Shown here: in pieces, positions 1-6,469 of the stretch | How positions within the stretch are numbered: the stretch's first letter is position 1 | Layout: every line of letters starts with the position of its first letter | DNA from: Wenzhouxiangella sp. | GTDB lineage: Bacteria > Pseudomonadota > Gammaproteobacteria > Xanthomonadales > Wenzhouxiangellaceae | Length of the DNA: 11,188 nt | Reading direction: 5' to 3' | Assembly: GCA_007121485.1 (NCBI GenBank) | Contig: SKKM01000311.1 | Location: 1-11,188, forward strand | Translations under genes and position numbers: made by a program | Notes under the pieces: generated by a model | The model's input: the letters and a program-made list of their open reading frames with translations, nothing else | Database searches by the model: none | Told to the model about the DNA's origin: nothing

Positions 1-49
1 ACGGCTCGTTTTCTTTAACCTTGACGCTGGGCATTAAAACTCGGTCCAA

Positions 50-79
50 TTTTCAAAGTGGAAAGTTCCCCATTATAAA
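50..79 (+). promoter_or_regulatory. Putative tsaD promoter
   Basis: A -35-like TTTTCA (50-55) is followed after 18 bases by a -10-like TATAAA (74-79). This would start transcription near 86, leaving a leader of only about 10 bases before the tsaD ATG at 96, with no clear Shine-Dalgarno. The match is moderate and other start sites are possible. The stretch is visibly AT-richer than the rest of the window. Confidence 0.35.
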
Positions 80-101
80 CCGCAAGACCGGGCATATGCA
101 A
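72..101 (-). promoter_or_regulatory. Putative divergent promoter reading out of the window
   Basis: On the minus strand a perfect TATAAT (complement of 77-72) is preceded at 18 bases by a weak TTGCAT (complement of 101-96). It would drive a gene to the left of the window. In many gammaproteobacteria rpsU is divergent from tsaD, so this could be its promoter, but no rpsU coding sequence is visible here. The -10 overlaps the + strand TATAAA, so polymerases on the two strands could compete. Confidence 0.35.
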
Positions 102-1121
102 AGCATTCTGGGCATCGAAACCTCCTGCGACGAAACCGGCGTGGCCGTCTACCGGCCCGATGCCGGGATCATCGCCGAGCTGGTCTACACCCAGGCCGAT
201 CACGCGGCCTTCGGCGGCGTGGTGCCGGAGCTGGCCTCGCGCGACCACGTGCGCAAGCTGCCCGGCATGCTGCGCGAGGTGCTGAATCGGGCCGGCATGG
301 CGGCGAGCGACGTCGACGGCGTGGCCTACACCGCCGGTCCGGGCCTGGCCGGGGCCTTGCTGGTCGGGGCGGCGACCGCGGTGGCCTTTGCCGCCGCCCT
401 GGACAAGCCGGCGATCGCCGTGCATCACATGGAGGGGCATCTGCTCTCGCCGCTGCTCGACGCCCGGGACCGGCTGGACTTCCCCTTCGTCGCCCTGCTG
501 GTCTCCGGCGGACACACCATGCTGGTCGAGGTGCGCGGCGTGGGCCAATACCGCCTGCTCGGCGACACCCTGGACGATGCCGCCGGCGAGGCCTTTGACA
601 AGACGGCCCGTCTGCTGGGCCTGGGGTTCCCGGGCGGGCCCGAGGTGGCCCGCCTGGCCGAGCGCGGAGACGACACGCGCTTTGATTTCCCCCGGCCCAT
701 GGTCAATCGGCCGGGGCTGGACTTCAGCTTTTCTGGCTTGAAGACGCATACCCGCGTCCTGGCCGGCAGCGTTGGCAAGGAAGACCATGCCGATATCGCC
801 GCCGGCTTCGAGCGGGCCGTGGTCGAGACCCTGGTCATCAAGTGCCGGCGGGCGCTGAAGGAAACCCGGCTCGAGCGCCTGGTCATTGCCGGCGGCGTCA
901 GCGCCAATCGCCGATTGCGCGCAGCCCTCGACTCGGCCTTGCCCGGGCAGGTGTACTATCCGCCGCTTCATCTGTGCACCGACAACGGCGCGATGATTGC
1001 CCACGCCGGCTGGCACCGGCGCGGCGAGGGACGAACGGACGGCCGGATTGCGGTGCGGCCGCGGTGGCCGCTGGAGCAGTTGGGGCCGGTTGCGAATGAG
1101 GGGTCGGGGGCTAGGGACTAG
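96..1121 (+). CDS. tsaD: tRNA N6-threonylcarbamoyladenosine transferase TsaD
   Basis: TsaD, with TsaB and TsaE, transfers the threonylcarbamoyl group from TC-AMP to A37 of tRNAs reading ANN codons in the cytoplasm. The 341-residue product opens with the family signature GIETSCDETGVAVY (residues 6-19). It has the metal-binding HHMEGH (H111, H115), SGGHT (137-141), AFDKTAR (167-172) and TDNGAMIAH (D296 as third metal ligand). The ATG at 96 was chosen because homology begins there. An in-frame ATG at 21 would add 25 residues that resemble nothing in the family. Homologues normally end just after the RPRWPL motif (321-326). Here about a dozen extra residues (GPVANEGSGARD) follow, and the stop lies inside a CTAGGGA heptamer repeat. 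The gene is followed by folB, as in other gammaproteobacteria. Confidence 0.97.
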   Translation: MQSILGIETSCDETGVAVYRPDAGIIAELVYTQADHAAFGGVVPELASRDHVRKLPGMLREVLNRAGMAASDVDGVAYTAGPGLAGALLVGAATAVAFAAALDKPAIAVHHMEGHLLSPLLDARDRLDFPFVALLVSGGHTMLVEVRGVGQYRLLGDTLDDAAGEAFDKTARLLGLGFPGGPEVARLAERGDDTRFDFPRPMVNRPGLDFSFSGLKTHTRVLAGSVGKEDHADIAAGFERAVVETLVIKCRRALKETRLERLVIAGGVSANRRLRAALDSALPGQVYYPPLHLCTDNGAMIAHAGWHRRGEGRTDGRIAVRPRWPLEQLGPVANEGSGARD

Positions 1122-1130
1122 GGACTAGGG
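1100..1130 (+). repeat. CTAGGGA heptamer repeat / G-quadruplex motif over the tsaD stop
   Basis: The heptamer CTAGGGA occurs twice (1111-1117, 1118-1124), followed by CTAGGG (1125-1130). With GGGG (1100-1103) and GGGGG (1106-1110) upstream there are five G-runs of at least three, separated by loops of 2, 3, 4 and 4 bases. This fits the standard G3+N1-7 quadruplex rule on the coding strand. The tsaD TAG stop (1119-1121) is made by the repeat itself. Short dispersed repeats of this kind are, to my recollection, seen between genes in Xanthomonadales-type genomes. Confidence 0.7.
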
Positions 1131-1205
1131 TGGTTCAGAGGCGTTCGGGGCGGCGGTGGCTGAAGTTCGGGCCGACTTTCAACTTTCACGATTGGGATTA
1201 TTGAA

Positions 1206-1562
1206 TTGGACATTGTTTTTGTATCGGATCTGGATATTGATACGGTCATTGGGATTTTTGACTGGGAGCGCGAGATTCGGCAGACCGTGCGCCTGAACAT
1301 CGAAATGAATACCGACGTGCGCAAGGCGGCCTTGACCGACCGGATCGAGGATGCGCTGGACTACAAGGCCGTCTCCAAGCGTCTCATCGCCTTCGTCGAA
1401 AAGTCCGAATTCGGCCTGGTCGAAACGCTGGCCGAGCGCTGCGCGGAAATCATCCTCAACGAGTTTCCCGTGCAGTGGGTGCGCCTCAAGCTGGACAAGC
1501 CTGGCGCCGTGCGCGGTTCGCGTTCAGTCGGTATCCTGATCGAGCGCGGCCAGAAGCCCTGA
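1206..1562 (+). CDS. folB: Dihydroneopterin aldolase FolB
   Basis: FolB cleaves 7,8-dihydroneopterin to 6-hydroxymethyl-7,8-dihydropterin and glycolaldehyde, the step before FolK in folate synthesis. The 118-residue product is full length and aligns with E. coli FolB from its first residues (MDIVF). Expected active-site residues are present: E21 in FDWE, Y53 in LDY, and K98 in LDKPGAV. The C-terminal GILIERG is also typical. The start is a TTG at 1206, chosen because it reproduces the conserved N-terminus and no in-frame ATG lies upstream. The ribosome site is weak (GGGAT near 1194). It lies 84 bases after tsaD. A repeat element separates it from folK, so the three genes need not share one transcript. 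Confidence 0.95.
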   Translation: MDIVFVSDLDIDTVIGIFDWEREIRQTVRLNIEMNTDVRKAALTDRIEDALDYKAVSKRLIAFVEKSEFGLVETLAERCAEIILNEFPVQWVRLKLDKPGAVRGSRSVGILIERGQKP

Positions 1563-1586
1563 CAAGGTTCCAAGACGCGATTTTCC

Positions 1587-1736
1587 AACCGCGGATGAAC
1601 GCAGATGAACGCAGATGGAAAAGCGCTTCCAGCACGATTGGGCCCGTGCGATCGTTGAGCGGTGCCGTGCTTGCTCTTGGAGGATTGCTTCCCGTTGGCA
1701 GTCCTAATCCGCGTTCATCCGCGTTCATCTGCGGTT
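1587..1736. repeat. MITE-like 150-bp inverted-repeat element between folB and folK
   Basis: Two 30-bp arms (1587-1616 and 1707-1736) are inverted copies of each other, matching at 27 of 30 positions. Each arm is AACC followed by nearly three copies of a 10-bp unit, GCRGATGAAC. The three mismatches are all A/G changes at the same place in each unit (arm positions 7, 17, 27). The 90-base centre has no convincing gene. No target-site duplication is obvious. The element starts 24 bases after the folB stop and ends 45 bases before the folK start. Arms of this sequence are, to my knowledge, a widespread intergenic repeat in proteobacteria. Whether this copy moved by transposition is unknown. Confidence 0.75.
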
Positions 1737-1781
1737 AATTGCTTTTAATCCTGTCCGAGCGCAGCCAAGGCACGATTCAAC

Positions 1782-2288
1782 ATGACGAGCAGTCAAGCAC
1801 AGGGTCAAGCCAGTGGCGTCGAGGTCTACCTGGGCCTGGGCAGCAACCTCGATGCCGAGCGGCACATCGCGGCCGGTTTCGCCGCCTTGCGTCGGCAGTT
1901 CGGCGAGGTCCTATGTTCGCCGGTGTACCGCTCGCCGGCGGTCGGCTTCTCCGGCGACGATTTCCTCAACGCCGCGGCGCGGATTCGCACCGACTGGCCG
2001 GTCGGGCGTCTCAAGGACTGGCTGACCGAGCTGGAGAACGCCCACGGCCGCGACCGCACTCAGCCCAAGTTTTCCGACCGGTCCCTGGACATCGATATCC
2101 TCCTGCACGGCGACAAGGTCGGCGAGCACGACGGCCTGTTCCTGCCGCGCGAGGAGGTGCTGGAATACGCTCACGTGCTCAAGCCGCTGGCCGACATCGC
2201 GCCGGGCCTGCGCCATCCGGTCACCGGCCTGTGCTTTGCCGAGCACTGGCAGGGATTCAGGGGTGACCGCGTCCTGCAGGCACTGTAA
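1782..2288 (+). CDS. folK: HPPK-family protein, FolK-type (2-amino-4-hydroxy-6-hydroxymethyldihydropteridine pyrophosphokinase)
   Basis: HPPK transfers pyrophosphate from ATP to 6-hydroxymethyldihydropterin, the FolB product. The 168-residue protein has the N-terminal YLGLGSNL (16-23), the YRSPAVG loop (49-55), FLNAA (61-65), and the Mg-binding RSLDID (R100, D103, D105). Residues matching E. coli R82, R84 and R92 are kept (R90, R92, R100). The family signature is altered, with FSDR in place of WGPR. In the following loop the usual His and Arg (E. coli H115, R121) and the pterin-stacking Phe123 align with R123, Y129 and H131. This is a divergent, FolB-linked HPPK type, so a specialised or weak activity is possible. 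Start is ATG 1782. The first dozen residues are poorly conserved, so a slightly later start cannot be excluded. Confidence 0.85.
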   Translation: MTSSQAQGQASGVEVYLGLGSNLDAERHIAAGFAALRRQFGEVLCSPVYRSPAVGFSGDDFLNAAARIRTDWPVGRLKDWLTELENAHGRDRTQPKFSDRSLDIDILLHGDKVGEHDGLFLPREEVLEYAHVLKPLADIAPGLRHPVTGLCFAEHWQGFRGDRVLQAL

Positions 2289-2311
2289 GCTGGACGTTCA
2301 CGCGTTCGCCT

Positions 2312-2315
2312 GGAG
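2312..2315 (+). promoter_or_regulatory. Shine-Dalgarno of the isochorismatase-family gene
   Basis: GGAG lies 9 bases before the ATG at 2325 and supports that start. The 36-base gap after folK suggests co-transcription. Confidence 0.6.
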
Positions 2316-2324
2316 TCAACAAGC

Positions 2325-2876
2325 ATGAGTTCGCACCATCCCGCCCCCGAAGACAGCCTGCTGCTGCTGGTCGACGTGCAGGGCAAACTGGCCCGGCTGA
2401 TGCACGAATCCGACGCCATGATCCGCCAGCAGGGGATTCTCATCGAAGCCTGCCGCCTGCTCGAGGTGCCGATCGTCTGGGCCGAGCAGCTGCCCGACAA
2501 GCTCGGCCCCACCGTGCCCGAACTGGTCGAGAAGCTCGACGGCCTGTCGCCCCTGGCCAAGTCCAGTTTCGGCTGCTGTGGTGATGCCCAGCTGATGCAG
2601 GCCATCCGCGCCAGCGGCCGGCGCCAGGTGCTCCTGTGCGGCATCGAGGCCCATGTCTGCGTGTGGCAGACGGCGGCAGCGCTCAAGAGCGAGGACTACG
2701 CCGTGCACCTGGTCTGCGATGCGGTGTCTTCGCGCTCGGCCTTCAATCGCGACATCGCCTTCCGCCGCATGGCCGCCGCCGGCGTTTGCCTGAGCAACGT
2801 CGAGATGGTGCTGTTCGAGCTGATGCAGACGGCGGAGCACGCGCGCTTCCGCGAGGTCACTCGCCTGCTCAAGTAA
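2325..2876 (+). CDS. Isochorismatase-family cysteine hydrolase
   Basis: A 183-residue cytoplasmic hydrolase of the isochorismatase-like fold, closest in pattern to the YcaC/ISOC1-2 branch. The catalytic triad is visible: D17 in LLVDVQG, K79 in LAKSSF, and nucleophile C112 in the CGIEAHVCV strand, where the cis-peptide normally follows the Gly. The AEQLPDKLGPTVPEL segment (53-67) is typical of this branch. The true substrate is unknown; amide or nicotinamidase-like hydrolysis is possible, and nothing in the neighbourhood suggests isochorismate metabolism. It lies 36 bases after folK with a good ribosome site and is probably on the same transcript. It converges on the downstream SDR gene. Confidence 0.92.
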   Translation: MSSHHPAPEDSLLLLVDVQGKLARLMHESDAMIRQQGILIEACRLLEVPIVWAEQLPDKLGPTVPELVEKLDGLSPLAKSSFGCCGDAQLMQAIRASGRRQVLLCGIEAHVCVWQTAAALKSEDYAVHLVCDAVSSRSAFNRDIAFRRMAAAGVCLSNVEMVLFELMQTAEHARFREVTRLLK

Positions 2877-2887
2877 TCGCCCATTCT

Positions 2888-2910
2888 TCGGGCCAAGGCC
2901 CTCTGGCCGA
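2888..2910. terminator. Weak hairpin between convergent genes
   Basis: A 7-bp stem with one bulged G (TCGG-CCA against TGGCCGA) and an 8-base loop sits in the 60-base gap between the isochorismatase-family and SDR stops. Neither side has a T-run, so intrinsic termination is uncertain. Confidence 0.25.
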
Positions 2911-2936
2911 CCACGTTTGCCGATCAGTGACCGGCG

Positions 2937-3758
2937 TCAGAGGAACAGATCCGGCAGCAGCCGCTCGCCGGGCTTGACCGCGTAGGGTTCGAGGTCGGTG
3001 ACCCCGGCCCGCGCCAGCACCTCGTCGTCGATGAAGAAGTTGCCGCTGAGTTCGGCCGCCGGCTGGGTCAGGATCCAGCGGGCGGCATCGGCCATGATCT
3101 CGGGCTTGCGGCAGTTCTCCGGCTTGACCGCGCCGCCCAGCATGGCCAGCGCCGCGGTGGCGATGACGGTGCGTGGCCACAGCGCGTTGACCGCGATGCC
3201 GTCGGACTTGAACTCCTCGGCCATGCCCAGGACGCACAGGCTCATGCCGTACTTGGCCATGGTGTAGGCCACGTGCGGCGCGAACCACTTCTTGTCCATG
3301 TTCAGCGGCGGCGACAGGTTGAGGATGTGCGGGTTGTCGGCCTGTTTCAGGTAGGGCAGGGCGGCCTGCGAACAGACGAAGGTGCCGCGAACGTTGACCC
3401 CGAACATGAGGTCGAAGCGCTTCATCGGCACCTCCGGCGTCGGCGCCAGGAAGATGGCCGAAGCGTTGTTGACCAGGATGTCGATGCCGCCGAAATGCTC
3501 GGCGGCCTGCGCCATGGCGGCGGCGACCGCGTCCTCGTCGCGGATGTCGAGTTTGATCGCCAGGGCCTTGCCGCCGGCGGCTTCGACCTCCTCGGCGACC
3601 GAGTGAATGGTGCCCGGCAGCTTGGGATGCTTGCGCTCGGTCTTGGCCGCAATGACGATGTTGGCGCCGTCGGCGGCGGCGCGCAAGGCGATGGCCTTGC
3701 CGATGCCGCGCGAGGCGCCGGTGATGAACAGGGTCTTGCCGGATAGAGAGTCGGTCAT
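2937..3758 (-). CDS. HSDL2-like short-chain dehydrogenase/reductase
   Basis: A 273-residue NAD(P)-dependent oxidoreductase with a classical Rossmann SDR layout: TGASRGIG (13-20), NNAS (97-100), N122, and the catalytic S149, Y165 and K169 (YTMAK). The stretches NLSPPLNM (147-154), AYTMAKYGMS (164-173) and VNALWPRT (190-197) are hallmarks of the branch holding HSDL2 and citronellol-dehydrogenase-like enzymes. This suggests a lipid, terpenoid or acyl-type alcohol or ketone substrate, but specificity cannot be read. The HSDL2 SCP2 domain is absent. The ATG at 3758 has an AAGGA ribosome site 8 bases upstream (complement of 3767-3771). The gene stands alone on the minus strand, divergent from the DedA fusion gene. 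Confidence 0.92.
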   Translation of the reverse strand: MTDSLSGKTLFITGASRGIGKAIALRAAADGANIVIAAKTERKHPKLPGTIHSVAEEVEAAGGKALAIKLDIRDEDAVAAAMAQAAEHFGGIDILVNNASAIFLAPTPEVPMKRFDLMFGVNVRGTFVCSQAALPYLKQADNPHILNLSPPLNMDKKWFAPHVAYTMAKYGMSLCVLGMAEEFKSDGIAVNALWPRTVIATAALAMLGGAVKPENCRKPEIMADAARWILTQPAAELSGNFFIDDEVLARAGVTDLEPYAVKPGERLLPDLFL

Positions 3759-3788
3759 GCAGCGAATCCTTGCGAAAACCAGAAATGA

Positions 3789-3838
3789 ACCGGCAGGGCC
3801 GGTGACAATGCGCCCGGGCCGGCATCAACACGGCCCGG
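3789..3838. promoter_or_regulatory. Two GC hairpins in the divergent SDR/DedA intergenic region
   Basis: Hairpin 1 is ACCGGC (3789-3794), loop AGG, GCCGGT (3798-3803). Hairpin 2 is an 8-bp perfect stem, CCGGGCCG (3814-3821) with CGGCCCGG (3831-3838), and a 9-base loop. Both sit 30 to 80 bases upstream of the SDR ATG, and about 75 to 125 bases before the DedA-fusion ATG. They could be leader structures, operators or remnants of a repeat. No convincing -35/-10 pair is visible here for either gene. Confidence 0.45.
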
Positions 3839-3912
3839 CAAGCAAGGGCCTTATGCTACCCGAGCCAGTTTGAAGCAGGGCCTTTTCAACAGGCAGTTTC
3901 CAGACCTCGCGC

Positions 3913-5955
3913 ATGGATAACGGTTTTCTCGCCGGCTTGATGGACCTGATCGACGCCCGCCCGATGTGGCTGGTCGCAGCCGCGTTCGCGTTCGCGTTTC
4001 TGGAATCGCTGGCCATCGTGGGCCTGATCGTGCCGGGCATCCTGCTGCTGTTCCTGGTCGGCGCCGTGGTCGGTTTCGACCCCGCTCTGTTCCTGTGGGT
4101 GTGGCTGGCGGCCACGCTCGGCGCTCTGAGCGGCGATCTGGTCAGCTACTGGATCGGGCGCCATTTCCGCGCTCGCATTCCGCATTTCTGGCCCTTCCAC
4201 CAGCGCCCGGAACTGCTGCAGGGCGGGCAGCAGCTGGTCACCCGCCATGGCGGCAAGAGCATATTCATCGCCCGCTTCATCGGCCCCATGCGTCCGGTGG
4301 TGCCCATGCTGGCCGGCATGCTCGGCCTCAGGCGCTGGGTGTTTGTCGTCTTCGCCGTACCGGCCGGCTTGCTGTGGGCCCCGCTGTACCTGATGCCCGG
4401 GATGGTGTTCGGCGCCTCGCTGGACCTGGCCGCGGAGCTGGCCGGCCGTCTCGTGCTGCTGCTGGTGCTGACCGTGCTCGGTGTCTGGTTCGTAGCCTGG
4501 ATCACGCGGGTCATCTACGAGTTCACCGCCCGGCGCAGCGGATGGTGGCTCAAGAGCCTGGTGCGCTGGGCCAATCGCCACCCGGTGGCCGGCCGCCTGG
4601 TCGGTGATCTGTTCGAGCCCGGTCGTCACCAGGTCATCTCGATCGCCCTGCTCGGCCTGTTGATGACGGCGGCCCTGGTCATGCTGGTCTCTTTGCTGAT
4701 CGTGGCGCCGTTCGCCCTGCCGGCATGGGACGCCGACCTGCAGATCGTCGGCCTGGCCGCCAGCCTGCGCAGCCACCTGGCCGATCCGGTATTCATGGTC
4801 CTGGTGCTGGCGGCCGATGCCCGCGTGCTGGCGCTGCTGAGCGCGGTCGTGGCCCTGCTGTTGCTGGCCCAGCGTCGCCACCATGCGTTGCGCTACTGGG
4901 TGGCGGCGGTGGCCGGCGGCTGGCTGCTGGCCGAAATCACCGCGGCCCTGATGGGCCTGGTCGTGCCGGTGGACGCCACCGGCTCGGGCCTGGACGAGGT
5001 GCCGCACCGGGCCTTTGCCCTGGCCACGCTGGTTTTCGGCTTCTTTGCCGTCATGATCGCCAAGGATCTCAGCGCGCGCCGGCGCAAGTGGCCTTACCTG
5101 GCCACCAGCGTGGTGCTGTCGGCCCTGGGCTTCGCCCAGTTTTACCTCGGCCAGGCCTCGGTCATCGGTCTGCTGGCCGCCTTTGCCCTGGGCCTGGGCT
5201 GGCTGGCGCTGGTCGGCATGGCCTACCGTCGGCGCGCGCGGCCGCGCACCCATCCGGTTGGGTTCGCGCTGGTGCTGTCGCTGGCCTTTGTCACGATTGC
5301 CGGGCTGCACGTGTCGGTCGCCTTCGACGACAAACTGGCCGCCAGCCGCCTTGCCTTGCCGGAGCGCCAGCTCGAGCGGCGGCAGTGGATCGAGACCGAA
5401 TGGCAGCGCCTGCCGGAGCGTCGTTCCATGCTCGGCTCGTATCAGGTGCAGCGCTTCGACCTGCAGCTGGATGCGCCGTTGTCCGAACTGAAAACGGCGC
5501 TGCTGCAAGCCGGCTGGCGCTATCCGCCGACCGGCGATCCGCTCAGCCTGCTGCGCCACATGGCCGCGGCCCCCGACGGCGAAGCACCCAATCTGCCGCG
5601 CGATTTCGCCGGGCGGGCGGAAGACCTGCTGCTGGTCCTGGACCTGGCCGACGATGAGCGCATCGTGCTGCGCCTGTGGGATTCGGGCACGCGCCTGCTG
5701 CCAGGGGCCACGCCGCTGTGGCTGGGCCAGGTGCGCCACACCCGGCTGGAGCCGGGCTGGTGGGGCTTGCAGCGCTGGAAGGAGCTACCCGGGACGCGCC
5801 CGGAGGCCTTGCGCGCGCTGCTGGATTCGCTGCCGGAGAAAGAAGCCTTCGAACAGCCGGACGGCAGCGTCCTGCTCAGTCTTCTTCCGCGGACCGCAGC
5901 GTTGCCTGCTCGACCAGCGGCATCAGCGTTTCCAGGCGCTGCTGCGGATCGGTGA
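3913..5955 (+). CDS. DedA (VTT) - degenerate PAP2-like - LssY_C membrane fusion protein
   Basis: A 680-residue inner-membrane protein with three parts. Residues 10-205 are a DedA/VTT domain: FLESLAIVGLIVPG (29-42, with E31), SGDLVSYWIG (73-82) and ARFIGPMRPVVPMLAG (120-135, with R121 and R127). DedA proteins act in membrane phospholipid handling and envelope homeostasis. Residues 240-440 have about six hydrophobic segments aligning with the PAP2 phosphatase part of known DedA/PAP2 fusions, but the catalytic motifs are missing: VPHRA (363-367) replaces the PSGH region, AQFYLGQASVIG (408-419) replaces SRxYLGxHxxxD, and 340-355 has no Lys or Arg. Residues 505-658 resemble LssY_C (LDAPLSELKTALLQAGWR, then RHTRLEPGWWGLQRW). 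The roughly 20-residue tail is low-complexity and antisense to the convergent gene. Start ATG 3913 has no clear Shine-Dalgarno. Confidence 0.88.
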   Translation: MDNGFLAGLMDLIDARPMWLVAAAFAFAFLESLAIVGLIVPGILLLFLVGAVVGFDPALFLWVWLAATLGALSGDLVSYWIGRHFRARIPHFWPFHQRPELLQGGQQLVTRHGGKSIFIARFIGPMRPVVPMLAGMLGLRRWVFVVFAVPAGLLWAPLYLMPGMVFGASLDLAAELAGRLVLLLVLTVLGVWFVAWITRVIYEFTARRSGWWLKSLVRWANRHPVAGRLVGDLFEPGRHQVISIALLGLLMTAALVMLVSLLIVAPFALPAWDADLQIVGLAASLRSHLADPVFMVLVLAADARVLALLSAVVALLLLAQRRHHALRYWVAAVAGGWLLAEITAALMGLVVPVDATGSGLDEVPHRAFALATLVFGFFAVMIAKDLSARRRKWPYLATSVVLSALGFAQFYLGQASVIGLLAAFALGLGWLALVGMAYRRRARPRTHPVGFALVLSLAFVTIAGLHVSVAFDDKLAASRLALPERQLERRQWIETEWQRLPERRSMLGSYQVQRFDLQLDAPLSELKTALLQAGWRYPPTGDPLSLLRHMAAAPDGEAPNLPRDFAGRAEDLLLVLDLADDERIVLRLWDSGTRLLPGATPLWLGQVRHTRLEPGWWGLQRWKELPGTRPEALRALLDSLPEKEAFEQPDGSVLLSLLPRTAALPARPAASAFPGAAADR

Positions 5956-6469
5956 TTTCAAGCAGCTGCTGGGCCTGCTTGAGCTCCAGCGGAAGGATCG
6001 AGGCCAGGGCAAAGCCCAGGCTGCCGGCGTTGTCCGGGTCGACCTGCAGCTGGGCGGACAGCTGCTCGTGGCGCAGCAGTTCGCGCATCAGCGTTTGCAG
6101 GGTGGCGTACTGCGGGGCCACCGGCCGGGCCGGTTCGGGCGGCAGCCAGGCGACCTGGCCGATCAGCAGGCCGTCGTGGCGCGCCTGGGTGGATTCGACC
6201 AGAAAGCGCCGCTGGCCGCGCGTGGCCAATCCCAGCAGGCCGTCTTCCAGGGTGGTGAAGTCGGTGATGATGGCCTCGGTGCCGATGCGCGCATGCCAGG
6301 CCTCGCCCTGATCGTCCTCCGGGAAGCGCGCCACCACGCCGAATCCGTGGCCGGCGCGCATGCACTCGCGCACCATATCGATGTAGCGCGACTCGAAGAT
6401 GCGCAGCGGCAGCAACGCGTCCGGAAAGAGGACGGTCTGCAGCGGAAACAGCGGCAGCGATTCGCTCAT
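5876..6469 (-). CDS. Stand-alone LON substrate-binding-domain protein
   Basis: A 197-residue protein matching the N-terminal (LAN/PUA-like) domain of Lon protease, without the ATPase or protease parts. It begins SLPLFPLQTVLFP (4-16) and continues LPLRIFESRYIDMV (20-33), the family signature. TRGQRRFLV (83-91) and LEITDPQQRLETLMPLVEQA (170-189) resemble the core and helical end of the domain. Small proteins of this kind are common in gammaproteobacteria; a role in substrate recognition or protein quality control is inferred, not shown. Its ATG overlaps the mpl TGA as ATGA (6466-6469), implying translational coupling. Its last 80 bases are antisense to the end of the DedA fusion gene. Confidence 0.92.
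   Translation of the reverse strand: MSESLPLFPLQTVLFPDALLPLRIFESRYIDMVRECMRAGHGFGVVARFPEDDQGEAWHARIGTEAIITDFTTLEDGLLGLATRGQRRFLVESTQARHDGLLIGQVAWLPPEPARPVAPQYATLQTLMRELLRHEQLSAQLQVDPDNAGSLGFALASILPLELKQAQQLLEITDPQQRLETLMPLVEQATLRSAEED

Noticed and set aside
15..1016. 333-codon open frame on - opposite tsaD
   Set aside because: Shadow frame; tsaD motifs on + explain the region fully.
1111..1130. CTAGGGA array as CRISPR or variable tandem repeat
   Set aside because: Fewer than three full units and no spacers; only a short microsatellite-like array.
1617..1706. Centre of the inverted-repeat element as a possible small RNA or toxin gene
   Set aside because: No promoter, stable hairpin with T-run, or plausible short gene with ribosome site was seen.
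1486..1728. 80-codon frame on - with MNADERG and RSSAFIRG stretches
   Set aside because: These are translations of the 10-bp repeat units in the inverted-repeat arms; such frames are typically spurious annotations.
2869..3831. 320-codon Arg/Gly-rich frame overlapping the SDR on the same strand
   Set aside because: Wrong frame of the SDR gene; the NAD-binding and YxxxK motifs lie in the other frame.
3886..5739. 617-codon open frame on -, rich in Gln, His, Gly and Arg
   Set aside because: Antisense to the DedA fusion in a GC-rich genome; low-complexity composition and no recognisable domain, whereas the + frame has clear family motifs.
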